A DNA stretch of 64,000 bases from Fistulifera solaris (GCA_030295235.1 AP026123.1:1240001-1304000), one strand, 5' to 3'. Shown: positions 43,867 through 55,782, numbered from the stretch's first letter. Numbers and translations are program-made. Notes: generated by a model not told the origin, from the sequence alone.

Positions 43867-44209
43867 GTGTAAATCTAAACAAGTTCACTCAGAGGTTGTA
43901 TTGATAGAAAGACCGTTGGCGTCGAAGTTTCTTCATGTTTCTTGTTGTCGAAGTTTCATTCGAGTCGACCGCCCGACGCTATTTCGAGTCGAACGGAAAA
44001 TGAAAATAAGAAACGGTCATGTTTGTGATCTACGTTGAAAAATGCGTACGTTAAGTACTGGGCTGATTAATTAGCCCTCGTGGTCTGTTGACCGGTATTT
44101 TTAGCCCGTTGGGGCGAAAATAGTACTGAGAACGACGGTTAGCCCCGTTAGACCGTTGTGTACTATAAAAATAACAAGGCACTAGAGATTAGTTTATTTT
44201 TTTATGAAA
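43867..44209. other. Intergenic region with GGGCT/AGCCC palindromes
   Basis: Contains a TTAA at about 44049 next to GGGCTGATTAATTAGCCC (44062-44079), then further AGCCC and GGTCTGTTGACCG pieces to 44155. This may be the edge of the transposon or a decayed terminal structure, but no matching left end was found. Confidence 0.35.
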
Positions 44210-45428
44210 TCAATAAAGTGCGCGAAAGTTCGGTCGCTTCGTCTCGCATTCGCCTGATACTAAGTAACAACGCAATTTGTCGAAGATGTCTTTGTTCTGC
44301 GCCACCATCGCTGCAATATAATTGCCGCGGTATATTCTCGAAATCTCTGATTCAAAAAAATTAGTTCGATCCCGCCACTTGTTGTTCGAAGATTGCAGTA
44401 AGAGAGCTGTAGCCCCAACGGCTAAAACACCGACAATAGGAATCCAAGGAGCAGTGGCTAGAAGTGATACTTGAGTGGTTAATCCTGCCACTCCGCGTAA
44501 ACCTTCGGCTGGGACTGTAATAGGCAAAGCTGCAGCTATACCAGTGGCAGCCAAAGCCACGCCAGCTTTTTTTCACTGCAGCGTCCAATAAGACGGACGC
44601 CACTTGTGTGGTAGCCCAAACACCTGTTTTGCACCAGACAGCTACACACTCGCAGTTGGCTTCCAACAACTCGTACTCGGGTAGAACATGAGGATTTTTC
44701 ACAAGAAAATCAACACGCGCGAGAACGACACGGCGGCAATCACAAAATGCCGAGGTACGGGTTCCGGGCGGTGCAGCTTGACAAAGATCCGTGGGAGCCC
44801 CATACTCCACCACGTGCCATTCTTCCGAGGCGAATTCTGATACGCGAAGGCCTCTGATTTCGACCGCGTCGTGTTCTTTCGAGTCCCTCGGTAGTGACAG
44901 CTGAGATAGTGACGAGCTAGTAAGGGATGTTGGTAAGGCGATTGTATTGGAGTTGTTCGTGAAGTCAGCAATTTTAAGGATAACTCCGTCTTGCGTTGTC
45001 TTTCGAATATCCAGTAAAATTCCATGGTGCTGATAGTCGAGGACACCGGCTTTGCAATGCATATAAATATGATCTCCTGGAACAAATGTTTTTGCTTTCC
45101 TTCTTGAATGCACATCATTTTTAGAAACGATTCTCCAGTTTACAGCTTCGTCTTTTTCTTTGTTCATTTCCGTTAATAACGAAGATGACGCGGCTTCCGG
45201 GCAATGGTGGACACTGGTTGATGAATCGACTGTTCCCTCCATATTTGCAGAACTATCCTTGTGTAAATTGTCGTGATTCGATTCTTGGAGCATTTCCCAT
45301 CGATCAAAAGAGGCAACGTTGGCTGGGCTCTCTCGATGACTAACTATTGTGATTGCATCCATTGTCGTGTCGCGTTTTTCGTCGGGCAAATCCTCCCAGC
45401 ATTCGGAGTCATCATCGTCGCAAGTCAT
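44210..45428 (-). CDS. LRAT/NlpC-P60-like domain protein
   Basis: A thiol acyltransferase or hydrolase fold protein of the LRAT family. After ~110 polar residues the domain begins with VPGDHIYMHCKAGVLDYQHH then GILLDI, giving the His of the HxGIY motif. It continues to LEANCECVAVWCKTGV, giving the Asn-Cys-Glu motif with the nucleophile Cys. A Gly/Ala-rich hydrophobic segment follows (ALAATGIAAALPITVPAEGL), which may anchor it to membranes, and a C-terminal helix. The frame changes at the T run 44567-44573; one base fewer gives AVKKAGVALAATGIAAAL, consistent with the family. Substrate unknown: phospholipid remodelling is typical of such proteins. Confidence 0.75.
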
Positions 45429-45749
45429 ATTTGCTTTATTATTGCACAGCTACCGCCTACGTCTTTCGTACAGCGGCAAAAAGATTGCTGAGCGGGACGC
45501 TGATCAATGATACAGCACTTTATTCTTGTTGCGATACAATGAAAGGCTTCATAGCGATCAGTTTCTTTCGTGCGATGTCACGTAGTCGTCGTGTGCGAAA
45601 TGCGAAAACGCGACACGCGACGATAGGAATAAGGCTCGGGAATGACGGTGTATTAGTGAGTCGTGTTGTAGCTAATTCAAACTCCGTAATTTTTTTAAAT
45701 CGCTTTAAAAATATAGAACTGCATCTAACAGCAACCGGCTGGATAAATC
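45429..45749. other. Intergenic region between co-oriented genes
   Basis: Lies 5' of the LRAT-like gene and 3' of the PrsW-like gene, both on the minus strand. No gene or repeat seen. Confidence 0.35.
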
Positions 45750-48700
45750 TTATGCGTATACATAGTCAACTTTGGCGTCATTGGTACTGTCAGGGTACTT
45801 CCATGCGCCACGCTTTCCTTGTCGCGAGTTCCCTTGTTCCTTTTCTTCCAAGCGGATCAGTCTTAAGCGTTGTTGCCTATTCTGGTAAATGTACCAGATT
45901 GCGCCAACCGCCATGACAATAGAGATGCTGATCCAAGCGACCATATTGAGAACGAATTTGTTGTATGGCTCGTTGTTAACTTGGTTATCGGCGTTGGCGC
46001 TCCAGGCTGCCTCAATAAAGACATTGATGCCCATTAAGATGGCATCAAACGTACCATGCAGAATGAGAGCAGGAAAAACGATTCGCCCAACGCCGATACG
46101 ATGTCCATTATCTCGATCGTGTTCGACGAACTTTCGGATCATATTAATGCTTTGCATAGCTGCAGCAAGAGCATGGATTGGGAAAATAGATCGAAAAAAG
46201 AGTACAATCCACTCTTCCATGATCTCCTCCTTCCCGTGAGACTGACCAGGGCCGCCAAAAACAAACACGTATAAGCAATTTTCCGCGCATGCAAAGCCGA
46301 CAGCCACGCTAATCATTGCGGTGGTAATCGCCATTGCCCTTTGTCGGTGAGTTCGAATATCGTTCTCGTCTTCGTCGAACTCAGTCTCGGTGGTACCGGT
46401 TGAACGAAGGAGGTTGTCTTCGGTGGCCTTCAGCTTCTTTGCTTTATCGTCGTTACTTTGAATCAGCTCCTGCACTTGATGTGAAGCAAACGGGTACTTA
46501 ACAAGGCCGCCGTCGATTGCGCCGGCGTCATCTTCCTGACGTTGTAGTCCGGTGAGAAACACCAAGTCCGGGTGTTCGACAGCGCGAAAAGTGTAATACT
46601 TGCACAATTCTTCCACTGATGCGGCAACTACATAGGCATTGAACAACTCGCTCAATATCCAAATGATTCTCTGATGATCATAAACCCAGCTATCGAACGC
46701 ATCACCTTGGATTATGACACCAGTGAAGTAAAGCACCAATTCTCCAAAGAGTACCAGATGGAGAAGCAAGTTCTCCAATAATAATGCTACCGGCACCGCA
46801 ACCAAAAACCCCGCAGCGAAAAACTTAATGACAGCGTCCAGACTGAGGTCGCTTTTGTGAAGTAGCCAATGAACAATGAATATAATTAGAAAGCTTTGGG
46901 CGAACGTTGCACCAAGTATCACAGCGTCTTGCCATGAGAAGGCAGCGAGTGGATTGAAGAAAATTGCCGCAACAAGAGCAGAGCACGACAGCAGAAAGCC
47001 GACAAGGATATAGCGGCTTAGCTTCGACAAGGCCTGAAAGTGAGGACTAACTCCGCGCAGTCTTTTCGAATAGCCTTTCCATCCTTTTCGAAGATCATTT
47101 ACTTGTTTTTGATATTCATGAAATGGCTGGTGTGTAATGAAGTCTATCCTTTGGTAACGCGGAGGTAAAAGGAGACGCATTTCCCGTGCTTCCTGAGCGA
47201 GTGCGCAAATGGATAGGAACTGGCACCAGCATTTACACAACGCTCCGCAACATAACGACATGAAACAGTTGAATCCTCTAGCAACGCTGTCTTCATGGTG
47301 AGGTTTTTTCTTGCGACGAACAATACCTTCGTCTGCCACCTCTATGTGCTCGTTAAACGAACCATCAATTGTATCATCAACGGGATAGCAACCGAACAGC
47401 GTGTGACTGCAAGCCCCTTCGTACTGGTCTTCCAGTGCGCCATCTAGCGCTACGCGTCGTGTCGCAGCCTCGTCGGAAGAGGCGTAGTACAAGTGATCTT
47501 CTTGGGCTCTTGCTCTCACAACATAAAACCGTGTCCTCATTCTTCGGCGTCGGCCCAACAAGCCTAGAAAAATCAGGAAAAATATGAATATTCCGAGTCG
47601 AGCGTGCGAGCCAGTCTTTTGATCACCTAGCGCACTAGGCTTGGGCTGTTTGGCGTAGTTCTGTCCATCGTCATTGTTTGCGTCGTCGTTTGTATCGTCA
47701 TTATTTACACCCGCATCATCGTTGTTCGCATTCGCATCATCATTGTAGACGGCATCGTCGCCGTCTCCGTCATAGTCTTCAGTACGTCTTCGCTGTTGCC
47801 GATCTCGACGACTTTCTTCCTGTATTTGGTCGTAAATGGCGTATTCATAGCGTACAAAATCAACTAGGGGCCGCCAAATAGTTTCATGGCAATCGCGAAT
47901 TTTGAAAATTCCATTCACGGGATAAGTCGTCCTTTGTTGGGTTGATACTAAACGGCGCTGATCATCATCGTTGTTTCGAGCATTGTTGTAGTAGCGATTA
48001 TTGTTGTTATTTTGAAGGTAGTCGTCCCACCATTGCTCCTCTACGTCTTCACCCTCATCGCCGCCATCTTGATTAACGGCATTGGTGTTGCCGTTACTTT
48101 TATTGTCGTTATTATTGTAGAAATCATAGCCGGACATGTAAACTCCAGCGAGTCCGCTACCTGTTCCAAAACCAAAGACGAGGAACGTGGAGAACATAAG
48201 GAGCATTGTCACTAGCAAAGCGTACGCCATTAAGCGACTGGGTTGTCGCTTTTTATTGGCTTTGCCCCATCCTCTTCTTTCGTTACGAAGCTCGAGTAAA
48301 TATTCAGTCCTATTCGACAGAAGCAGACCGAAACAACCTATACTCGCGCAAACAAGGGGTTCGTCCAGGAATAACGATCGAATGCTGGTCGAAAAGCCCC
48401 GAAATCGCAGTACAGGCGTAATGTCACCCGTCGTAGACTGAGATCGGAAGGACTCAATATGATCATCATCTTCTTCATCTTCGTCGGATATATACGACTC
48501 GTCAGACTGTTCTTCTTTATCCGTGCTGTATACGCTGTGATTGGATTGTTTTCTTTCCCGGTTTCCCCTTCTTGAATTACTAGTCTCCGCACGAAATTCC
48601 TGGCTCATTTCGTTCTCCGAATGAGATTTGCTCTGCCGAAATAGCGTAGAAATTTTCCCTGTCAAGCCTACTTTCGGCTTGGGAGGCTCCATGACAAAGT

Positions 48701-48815
48701 CGGCGGTCGGAACGACAGTTTCTCGGGCAACATCCCGACTGTCAAGAGCCGGAGGTACGTAGGATCCGGTGCCCTTATCATTGGGGCCACTGCGAGCTGT
48801 TGACTTGGGTGCCAT
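45750..48815 (-). CDS. PrsW-family intramembrane glutamic protease, large eukaryotic form
   Basis: 1021 residues in one frame. The C-terminal third carries the PrsW signature set inside membrane helices: SVEELCKYY (the EExxK-like motif), GFACAENCLYV, FRSIFPIHALAAAM and LILHGTFDAIL. Bacterial PrsW cleaves an anti-sigma factor; eukaryotic homologs are poorly known. The N-terminal two-thirds is specific to this lineage: a disordered acidic start, a helix (LLVTMLLMFSTFLVFGFGTG), Asn/Asp-rich repeats (YNNNDNKSNGNTNAVNQDGG; NANNDDAGVNNDDTNDDANN) presumably on the lumenal side, a second helix (LGIFIFFLIFLGLLG) and a Cys-rich stretch (CFMSLCCGALCKCWC) that could be palmitoylated. No frame break. Confidence 0.85.
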   Translation of the reverse strand: MAPKSTARSGPNDKGTGSYVPPALDSRDVARETVVPTADFVMEPPKPKVGLTGKISTLFRQSKSHSENEMSQEFRAETSNSRRGNRERKQSNHSVYSTDKEEQSDESYISDEDEEDDDHIESFRSQSTTGDITPVLRFRGFSTSIRSLFLDEPLVCASIGCFGLLLSNRTEYLLELRNERRGWGKANKKRQPSRLMAYALLVTMLLMFSTFLVFGFGTGSGLAGVYMSGYDFYNNNDNKSNGNTNAVNQDGGDEGEDVEEQWWDDYLQNNNNNRYYNNARNNDDDQRRLVSTQQRTTYPVNGIFKIRDCHETIWRPLVDFVRYEYAIYDQIQEESRRDRQQRRRTEDYDGDGDDAVYNDDANANNDDAGVNNDDTNDDANNDDGQNYAKQPKPSALGDQKTGSHARLGIFIFFLIFLGLLGRRRRMRTRFYVVRARAQEDHLYYASSDEAATRRVALDGALEDQYEGACSHTLFGCYPVDDTIDGSFNEHIEVADEGIVRRKKKPHHEDSVARGFNCFMSLCCGALCKCWCQFLSICALAQEAREMRLLLPPRYQRIDFITHQPFHEYQKQVNDLRKGWKGYSKRLRGVSPHFQALSKLSRYILVGFLLSCSALVAAIFFNPLAAFSWQDAVILGATFAQSFLIIFIVHWLLHKSDLSLDAVIKFFAAGFLVAVPVALLLENLLLHLVLFGELVLYFTGVIIQGDAFDSWVYDHQRIIWILSELFNAYVVAASVEELCKYYTFRAVEHPDLVFLTGLQRQEDDAGAIDGGLVKYPFASHQVQELIQSNDDKAKKLKATEDNLLRSTGTTETEFDEDENDIRTHRQRAMAITTAMISVAVGFACAENCLYVFVFGGPGQSHGKEEIMEEWIVLFFRSIFPIHALAAAMQSINMIRKFVEHDRDNGHRIGVGRIVFPALILHGTFDAILMGINVFIEAAWSANADNQVNNEPYNKFVLNMVAWISISIVMAVGAIWYIYQNRQQRLRLIRLEEKEQGNSRQGKRGAWKYPDSTNDAKVDYVYA

Positions 48816-49509
48816 ACTTCAATAGAAGAAAAGATTGTTCTAGCTGTTCGTGAATGAATCACGTGCTGTTTTCTGATTGAAGAAATTATGAGGTACGGAG
48901 AATATTATTATTTCTTGTCGCGTGTAATGGTTATGTTGTGCATCAAAGGACCTTTGTCTGTGACCTACAACATATCATGGCCGCAATGGCGAGAGGCGTG
49001 CAAGGTGCAATAAAGTGCTCTTTGTTTGCAGCATTCATTATTGACAGGCGATAGGTGGAGTTTCTGCAACTATACATCAATATCCGTTGAAATATCTCAA
49101 CGTCTATCTACTATCAGCGATCAGTAGAAATGTTGGCGCACAATTTCGTATTCAAACAGTTTACTTAGTACTTTAAAGCTCATATTTATGTTCCGAATTC
49201 TAATTCCGAATTCCAATGCACCGTTTTTCTTAGAAGTAATTTTAAACTCTATAACATATAGTGGCGGATACCGGTAAGTCTGTCTCGGTGACATTTTTGA
49301 GATGTCATCTGCCACCTTCCTCGTCCACCGCAGTTCACACACGCGCAGCACCACCCCGCCGTAGCCAGTCCTTCGACCCTTCAACCATGGGAAGAGCCTT
49401 TCCTGACGACAAAGAAAAGACAATCCGTGGCTAATAGTTTGTATTTTTATTGAATACATGTCTAGAACTTGCTCGAAAAATAGAATAGGAAACGAAACAG
49501 AGAAAAGTC
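48816..49509. other. Divergent intergenic region
   Basis: Upstream of the PrsW-like gene (minus) and the KH protein gene (plus). A short direct repeat TTCCGAATTC-TAA-TTCCGAATTC lies at about 49193-49215. No gene seen. Confidence 0.4.
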
Positions 49510-52500
49510 ATGGCTCCCAAGCGCTGTAAAATGCGGGAGCGCTCAAAAGCGCTGTGGCTGTGAGTGCGAAGAGAAAAGAGCCGGATGGCAGCGACGAGAC
49601 TCGATCAGAGAAGCAAGAATTACAAATTGTCGCTTCTGATATGAATTGCTCCGATACATGTGCTAGAAATAGTGATCATAATGAAATTGATGACGGCGAT
49701 TCGTCCACAGACGGTTGTCTGCACTGTCGAAAGGTAGCGGAGGATGGCGACGTGCAAGTCAGATGCTATGATTGCTGCAGATACATATGCAGCGAGTGCC
49801 ACTGGTGTCATGAATTTCAAGCAAATCATGAAATTCGAGTTTGTGATCGCTGCGATGCATTTTATTGTCGACATTGCGATGAGATGGATCAGTGCGATGA
49901 TTGTGGGGAAGTTGTTTGCGCGTCTTGCAGTACTCTTTTGTCTTGCAAGTTTTGCGGTGGGGGCTTTGTGAAGAGTGTGCTACTGCTTGCGGTCGGTAAG
50001 TGTAGAGTTCGTCTACGAGTTTGCGATTCGTGGATTGAATTTCACTCATCTTGCTCTTTTAGCTGCGGGATTGTGTTGTGCAATCGCGATGCGAAATTTG
50101 CTGTAGACTGTGACACTTGTCGATTATCCTACTGCTTGGTTTGCTTGGCTAGTGGCGGGAAGGATCCTTGCGTGCGTTGCGGGCACAGACCATCGAAACG
50201 TATGGAGCAGTTAGTACATCTTCGTCTCAAAAGTATTTACAAAGCATTTAAACAGAGCAGCTCGAGTCCTGCGCTGTCGACCTCCGCTGTAAGCGTAACT
50301 GGCCATCATGGAGCCACAATATCCACTGTGGAAAAGCATATTTCGAGAGCAAGAGGTCAAAAATCGAAAAGCTGGCGCGATAGAGGTTTTCCCAGTGATT
50401 TGCAGAATGCACCGTGGGATGATGATGACGGGGATTTTGTTCATGACTGCCCGGTGATACCGCCCGCGACTGATCGTAACCCTTTTTTAGATGCCGAGGA
50501 GAGCGTTGATAGACTGTATAGATACAAGGAAGAGCAGGAGAAAGCTGATGCAGCAGCGGCTGCTTTGTTAGCTGAACTGGAGGAGGAAGAAGAAGCTGCA
50601 AAGTCCAGAAAGAAGAAAAAGAATAAGAAAAAGCAACGTCCAGTCACAGGTCAAGATCATGAAGGAAGCGATTTTCAACAAGACTCGAACAATCAGAGTT
50701 TGAAAAAGGCTGGCACGCTAAGTACTCGCGACTATGAAAAGCGACCACATGACGCGACGAAGTCAGATACACAGTTTCCTGATGATGGTTCACGGAACGA
50801 AGAGTCGGCTGTACATGAAACTAAGACCCGAGGACAGGATGATATGCCTTTGAAAGATACGGCTGATAATTTGGAAAACGAATTGTGGAATTTAGTCGAG
50901 AAATCAGATGTGGATGGCATCAAACAACTTTTGCTGTCGATCAAAGGTGTTCCTGGGCGTGCTTTGCTTCGTAAGAATGCGAAAAAAGCGTTGAAGCGTA
51001 TTCGAATGGAACAAGAGGCGGAATTGGATGATGGGACGGACGAAGAGCAGGACGCTGGAGCTGTTGAAGACGGCGCGCTTTCCGTGGGAGATTTTGTTGC
51101 CAGTACACTCGAGTCTTCCAGGGAACTTCTAAGCGTAGTGTCCGAGACGCAAGTAAAATCCACCGCCACTACTTTAGGCGCTTCGCGCGGCCGGCCAGTA
51201 CAGGCCGGCCAGTCATCTGGCAAATGTGAATGTGTTCTTAGTATGTCTCCTCTCATTGTTGGCTGGGTAATTGGCAAAGGAGGTCAGCGTATTCGCGATC
51301 TAATGGAAGAGAGTGGTGCACGAATCTGGATTGATCAAGAAAGTGTCGGTCCATCAGAATATCGTCTTGTATACGTTAGTGGGCAACGGAAGAATGTTGA
51401 CGATGCTGTCCATCTAATCAAAGATTTAGTCAGCAAAGCTCCCGTAAGCTCTGCTCAAACCAGGCATAGTGTACCTTCGGGTGACAATCAGGCTGTGGAT
51501 CCTTCAGCTCCTATACCAAAAAACGACAAGAGCCCCACGAAAGGGCTACCATTAAAGTCTACTGAGAGCGATGTCAAGTTTGAGCCGTCGACAGAAATAG
51601 GCGCGGATCTTTCAAAGCTACAACCTGACGACGTATCTTCGACAAGGCGCGTTCTAACATGTGATCCAAGATATGTTCCTTTACTGATAGGAAGACGTGG
51701 ATGGGAGATTAAATCTATTCAAGATAGAAGCAACGCGCAGGTTGATATTGATCAAACCGTCACCCCAAGGCGTATTACGATATCAGGGACAAAAGAAAGT
51801 GTTGCGAAAGCTGTTGAGCTGGTGCAGGATGTCTTAAGCTACCCTACATCACAACTACAAGGACCTAATAACGAAATGGTGCGAATTGAGCAAGTTGAGA
51901 GTGTGGCTTCACGGCAACTTCAACAATCGTACGCGGAGCGCGTTGTCGCTGTAGAAGACGGCAAGCGAAATTTTCAAATGCCAGTGGGTCAGGAGACACC
52001 GTCATGGCCAAGCAATATCAATTTGACCAATCAGAAGGCAGTTTCTCCTTCTCAAACTGATGCAATGCCGTCGTTAGGTATTTTAAAGAACGAGCCACGG
52101 ACGTCCCCTCCATCCTCCTTGATAATGAATACTGATGCAAGGAGTACTGTCTCGGTCTCTTCATCGCTGTCATCGACTCCAGAGCCCACGATGTCAACGG
52201 TCAAAAGTCCTTATGCGCAAAGTTTCCCGCTGCCGTCGAGTATGCTCCCGCCCATGAATAGCCAGATTGGTATAGGCGGCAGCGAGTTGAAAATTGGTGA
52301 AGTGAACCGTGTCAGCCATGCACAACCCGATACTTTGCACCCTTACCACGCTTTTCCACCGTCAGCCCTTTCACCTCGAGTTGCGCACTTCAATCAAAAT
52401 GTAAACCAGCAGAGCGCTATATTTGAGCAGAGACATCAAATGGGTTTAGCAGCTGAGGTAAACAACCCTCTGTCATTGTTTCAACTGGAACCACGACACG

Positions 52501-53090
52501 GCATGAACCATCATCTGCATACTGGGCTCCATTCTTCAGAGGCTCCGAGCTTTCCTTCGCACAATCACAACGGCCTACATTCTCAGGGTCTTTTCGATCA
52601 AACAGGCATTCATGGTCACCAACAAGAATTAGGGCGTTTCGAGACAGGTGCGTTGCCGAACGCGGGTCTGTGGGAGCGTCCTGTTGGAGCGCCAAATCAT
52701 GTCCCTCAGGCAGCTTCGGATCCTGTCGCAGGTTTCCAACTTGATGCAGCGGTCGACTTCCTGCAAAACTCAAACATGCAATACGGCAGTAGAGCAGCAG
52801 TCGGTCCGCCTTCTGCACATTCCCTTCTAGGTGCGCCTAGTGCACCTGCTAAGGATGATTCGAGAATCATCGACAGCCTTTTCGCCAGTTCTGGGGAACC
52901 AGATTCTTCTTTACTTCACGGCTTTGATGGTCTCTCCATGAACAACGATGCTTCAAATTCGATGTTTGGGCTGTTTGCGACAGGCGACGCAGGAAATGGC
53001 GCTCCGACCCCACGTCAAGCTTTCAATGACAGACATCCTTCCACACAGATTCCGGAAACATTCCCTGCTGGCTTTGCTTGGGAGGGATAA
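49510..53090 (+). CDS. Cys-rich zinc-binding N-terminus plus two KH domains, RNA-binding protein
   Basis: About 1170 residues. Residues 55-230 contain a dense series of CxxC pairs (CLHCRK, CYDCCRYICSECHWC, CDRCDAFYCRHC, CDDCGEVVCASC, CDTCRLSYC, CVRCGH), probably several zinc fingers. A long disordered, Lys/Glu-rich region with a KKKKNKKKQR patch follows. Two KH domains are visible near residues 555-625 (VGWVIGKGGQRIRDLM) and 690-760 (PLLIGRRGWEIKSIQ). The C-terminal 400 residues are Ser/Pro/Gln/Asn/His-rich. A 67 bp intron lies at 49996-50062 (GTAAGT...TTTTAG). Two frame changes at runs: 49545-49548 (joining the ATG at 49510, MAPKRCKMRERSK) and 49959-49963 (giving LCEECATACGRCG across the intron). 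Probably post-transcriptional regulation or an RNP-granule component. Confidence 0.8.
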
Positions 53091-53586
53091 TCAGCTGCTG
53101 TTCATTATTTGTTTTATTGACACCGTGCCTCTCCGGCATTCTCACTACTCACTAGTCGGTCCATGATACCGAAGGTCTTTACATCATTATGTCCTCTTTA
53201 CTGCGAGGGAGGATTTTGTTTTAAACCAAGTAACGCGGCTTTCTTATTTCTTCCGTACGCTGTGTATCATATCGCTATCTATGTTTGATGTGGTCCACAA
53301 AGGCGGAGGGAACGCTTGTTTGTTTTGCGAAAAATACATTTATGTTCGTCGGCTTTGAAGCTTTCTGGCTATCGTTTCCTTTTGTTGCCCGAAAAAGCAC
53401 CGTCGTCATGTGACAGATTTTCTTTTGTATAGCGGGTTATAATATATTATTAAACTGCACATCTAACCTTGGTAGGACGATGAGATAAGTCTCTATTTCA
53501 AATACAAGCATACAATGAGAAGGTATAAAATCGGAAGTTCGAAACGTCCAGATCTTCCTTGGGAAGATAGGTTCCATTTACTTTCA
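53091..53586. other. Intergenic region between convergent genes
   Basis: 3' region of the KH gene; nothing else recognised. Confidence 0.35.
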
Positions 53587-53943
53587 TCAATTGAAGGACT
53601 CAATCGAACTTCCACTAGTAGAGAATCCTGAAGCGTTACTGGAGTTGATAGAGAGCCGCAGAAGCATCTCACGAAGGCGCTCAGTTTCGTTTCCGGGCTT
53701 TTCAGCAGCCTGTAATAAGAGACGACGCTTTTCTCGGTGCAGCCGTCGCGTCAGGTGCCCAATGCTTTCGTCACGCTTCACCTCAGACTTTGTCGTCAAC
53801 GAAGACTGGGTCTGCATGCTTGGCATCAAGGGTGCATTTTCTGGGAAGAACCCTTGTAGCGACGAGCTTTCTCTGCGCCGAGAGCGCGGAGTTGTCCGTC
53901 GAGCAAAATCGGGCGTCGTTGGATCAGGGAATGGGCTTGACAT
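53587..53943 (-). CDS. Uncharacterised small basic protein
   Basis: 118 residues from an ATG. No family recognised. Pro/Arg/Ser-rich N-terminus (PTTPDFARRTTPRSRRRESS) and a predicted helix (LTRRLHREKRRLLLQAAEKP). The plus strand has an overlapping frame of similar length (53591-53953), so only one is likely real. I prefer the minus strand because its composition shows phosphorylatable TP/SR motifs followed by an ordered helix. Low certainty. Confidence 0.35.
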   Translation of the reverse strand: MSSPFPDPTTPDFARRTTPRSRRRESSSLQGFFPENAPLMPSMQTQSSLTTKSEVKRDESIGHLTRRLHREKRRLLLQAAEKPGNETERLREMLLRLSINSSNASGFSTSGSSIESFN

Positions 53944-54381
53944 GGTGATCTAGGAAATCAGATAGAAGCAATGTGGAAAATTCCGCAATAATGAGGTGAG
54001 GAGTTAGTACGAAAAAGAGAGAGAAGAAGATTTTTTTTTGTTGATGTCAAAAGTGTCAATCAAAACTTCCGTTGTTTAACTGTCCAGTATACTGTGTAGG
54101 GTATCTGTTTCACAGTAAATCGGTTAGTAGGCAGTTATGTCGTACGGTTATCAGGTACGACATAAGCACGAAGCATGAGCTAGAGACCTCTAGTTCCCTA
54201 GCGACCTAGCAAAACACGCTGGTATAAGAGTTAACGGCGTGCATAACGGAGAATTTTTCGCTTGGTAGAATTGAATAATTTTCACACGATATTAATTGAA
54301 TTCGTTGGACGTACTGTGACATGTTCTCGAGCTAAAAATTATACTAATCAAAAGTTAACCTAAAAGAATACCAGAACTCAC
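53944..54381. other. Intergenic region with a perfect hairpin
   Basis: An 11 bp perfect inverted repeat, TTATGTCGTAC/GTACGACATAA, lies at 54135-54145 and 54155-54165 with a 9-base loop. No gene seen. Confidence 0.5.
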
Positions 54382-55782
54382 CTAAAGACGCGGATCAAAC
54401 GGCACTGCTCCTCCCTCGGTCGACATACACACATTTTGAACAACTTTCACGCCAGCGGCAAGCGCCTCAAGCGTCTTCGGTGGGCGTACATCCTGGTCAA
54501 AAATCGCCAAAGGAATAGCCAGGGTGGCCACGGCGTTCGGGACGTCGACAATTCCCGAAATTCTGCCTTCGCAAGGAATGCAGCTCAGCATGAGATAGAC
54601 CTGCTCTTCTGTATATCCAAATTGAGAAAGATACTTGATGCAGTTGAGCACGGCGCGTTTGTAAGCGATCGTGGCATCCAAGTAGTGCTGAACTCCTTTC
54701 TCATCGACCGACACGCCCTCGAAGACCAACCACTCTGAATACCGCGGTTCGAGCGGTCCGATTTCAAAAATCGGATTAACCGACAAAGGCGAAGGCCCGA
54801 CGACAGGTAACATTTTCATTCCTCCCTTGATAATGGAGCATTTGAGCTCCAAGAAACCAGACATTTCAATAGCACCACAGAAACTAACTTCTCCGTCTCC
54901 TTGAGAGAAATGCATATCACCCATGGAAAGAAGGGCACCGGGACAGAAAACTGGGAAATAGACCTTGCAACCCCTGCTCAGATTCTTAATGTCACAGTTG
55001 CCACCATTTTCTCGGCCGGGTACTGTCCGCGCCGCTTCGTTGGCGATTGCCAGCCATTCACTATCTTCCTGCTTATCCTTGAAGTGGCCAAGTTTCCCCA
55101 GCATAGCTCCCTTGGCTTCGGGTAGACAAGCCAACGGACGCGTGTGCAAGCAACCGCAAAGCGTTTTCTCCTTGTCGGTTCCTTCCTCTGCTACAAGGGT
55201 AGCTTCTCTCTCGTTCCACAATTTGAGTAGCTCGGCGGAAGGGGCCGTTCCGATCAAACCAGGATGAATCAAGCTGAAGAAAACACTCAATAAGCGCACG
55301 CAGTCAATTGTTTTTACGCAAACAGCCCGTCACTTACCCTGCAAATCGAACACCGGGAATGTGACGAGAAGAACAGTAAATTCCTTCCAAATCCCAGCAG
55401 GCTTTGCTAGCGCAAGGAAAGTGATCCGTCAAAAAGCCTCCGCCGTTTTCTTTGGCGAAGGATCCGGTAAAGCCCCATTCATCGCCGTCCAAAGTACCCA
55501 GATTGAGAAATTCGACCTTCAACAAGTCGCCGGGTTCAGCTCCTTCGACCGTGATGGGTCCACTGAGATAGTGAACCTGAGACAAGTCGACATTTTGACA
55601 TCGTCAGAATTGTCGTCATTCTTGATCTGTCCCCCCGTCCAGTCGACACACTCGACGCGAAAGACTTCTCCCTCCTTCACGGAGGCGACCGGCGGGATAT
55701 CCGGATGCCAGCGATTGTGCAGAGGAGTTTCCTGCTGCCACGGAAGCTTCTTGGGGTCTACGGAAATGATCGTTTTAACCAT
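54382..55782 (-). CDS. Formamidase / acetamidase (FmdA_AmdA family)
   Basis: Hydrolyses formamide (or a short-chain amide) to ammonia and the acid. The protein opens MVKTIISVDPKKLPWQQETP then LHNRWHPDIPP and runs through the family motifs FTGSFAKENGGGFLTDHFP, HIPGVRFAGLIHPGLIGTAP, NGGNCDIKNLSRG, MGDMHFSQGDGEVSFCGAIE and EGRISGIVDVPNAV. A 64 bp intron is at 55274-55337 (GTAAGT...TTCAG), joining RFAG to LIHPG. One frame change falls at the T run 55593-55596; a base more restores DVKNVDLSQVHYLSGPI. About 440 residues, the usual family length. No targeting peptide is seen, so it is probably cytosolic, and it may serve nitrogen scavenging. Confidence 0.92.
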
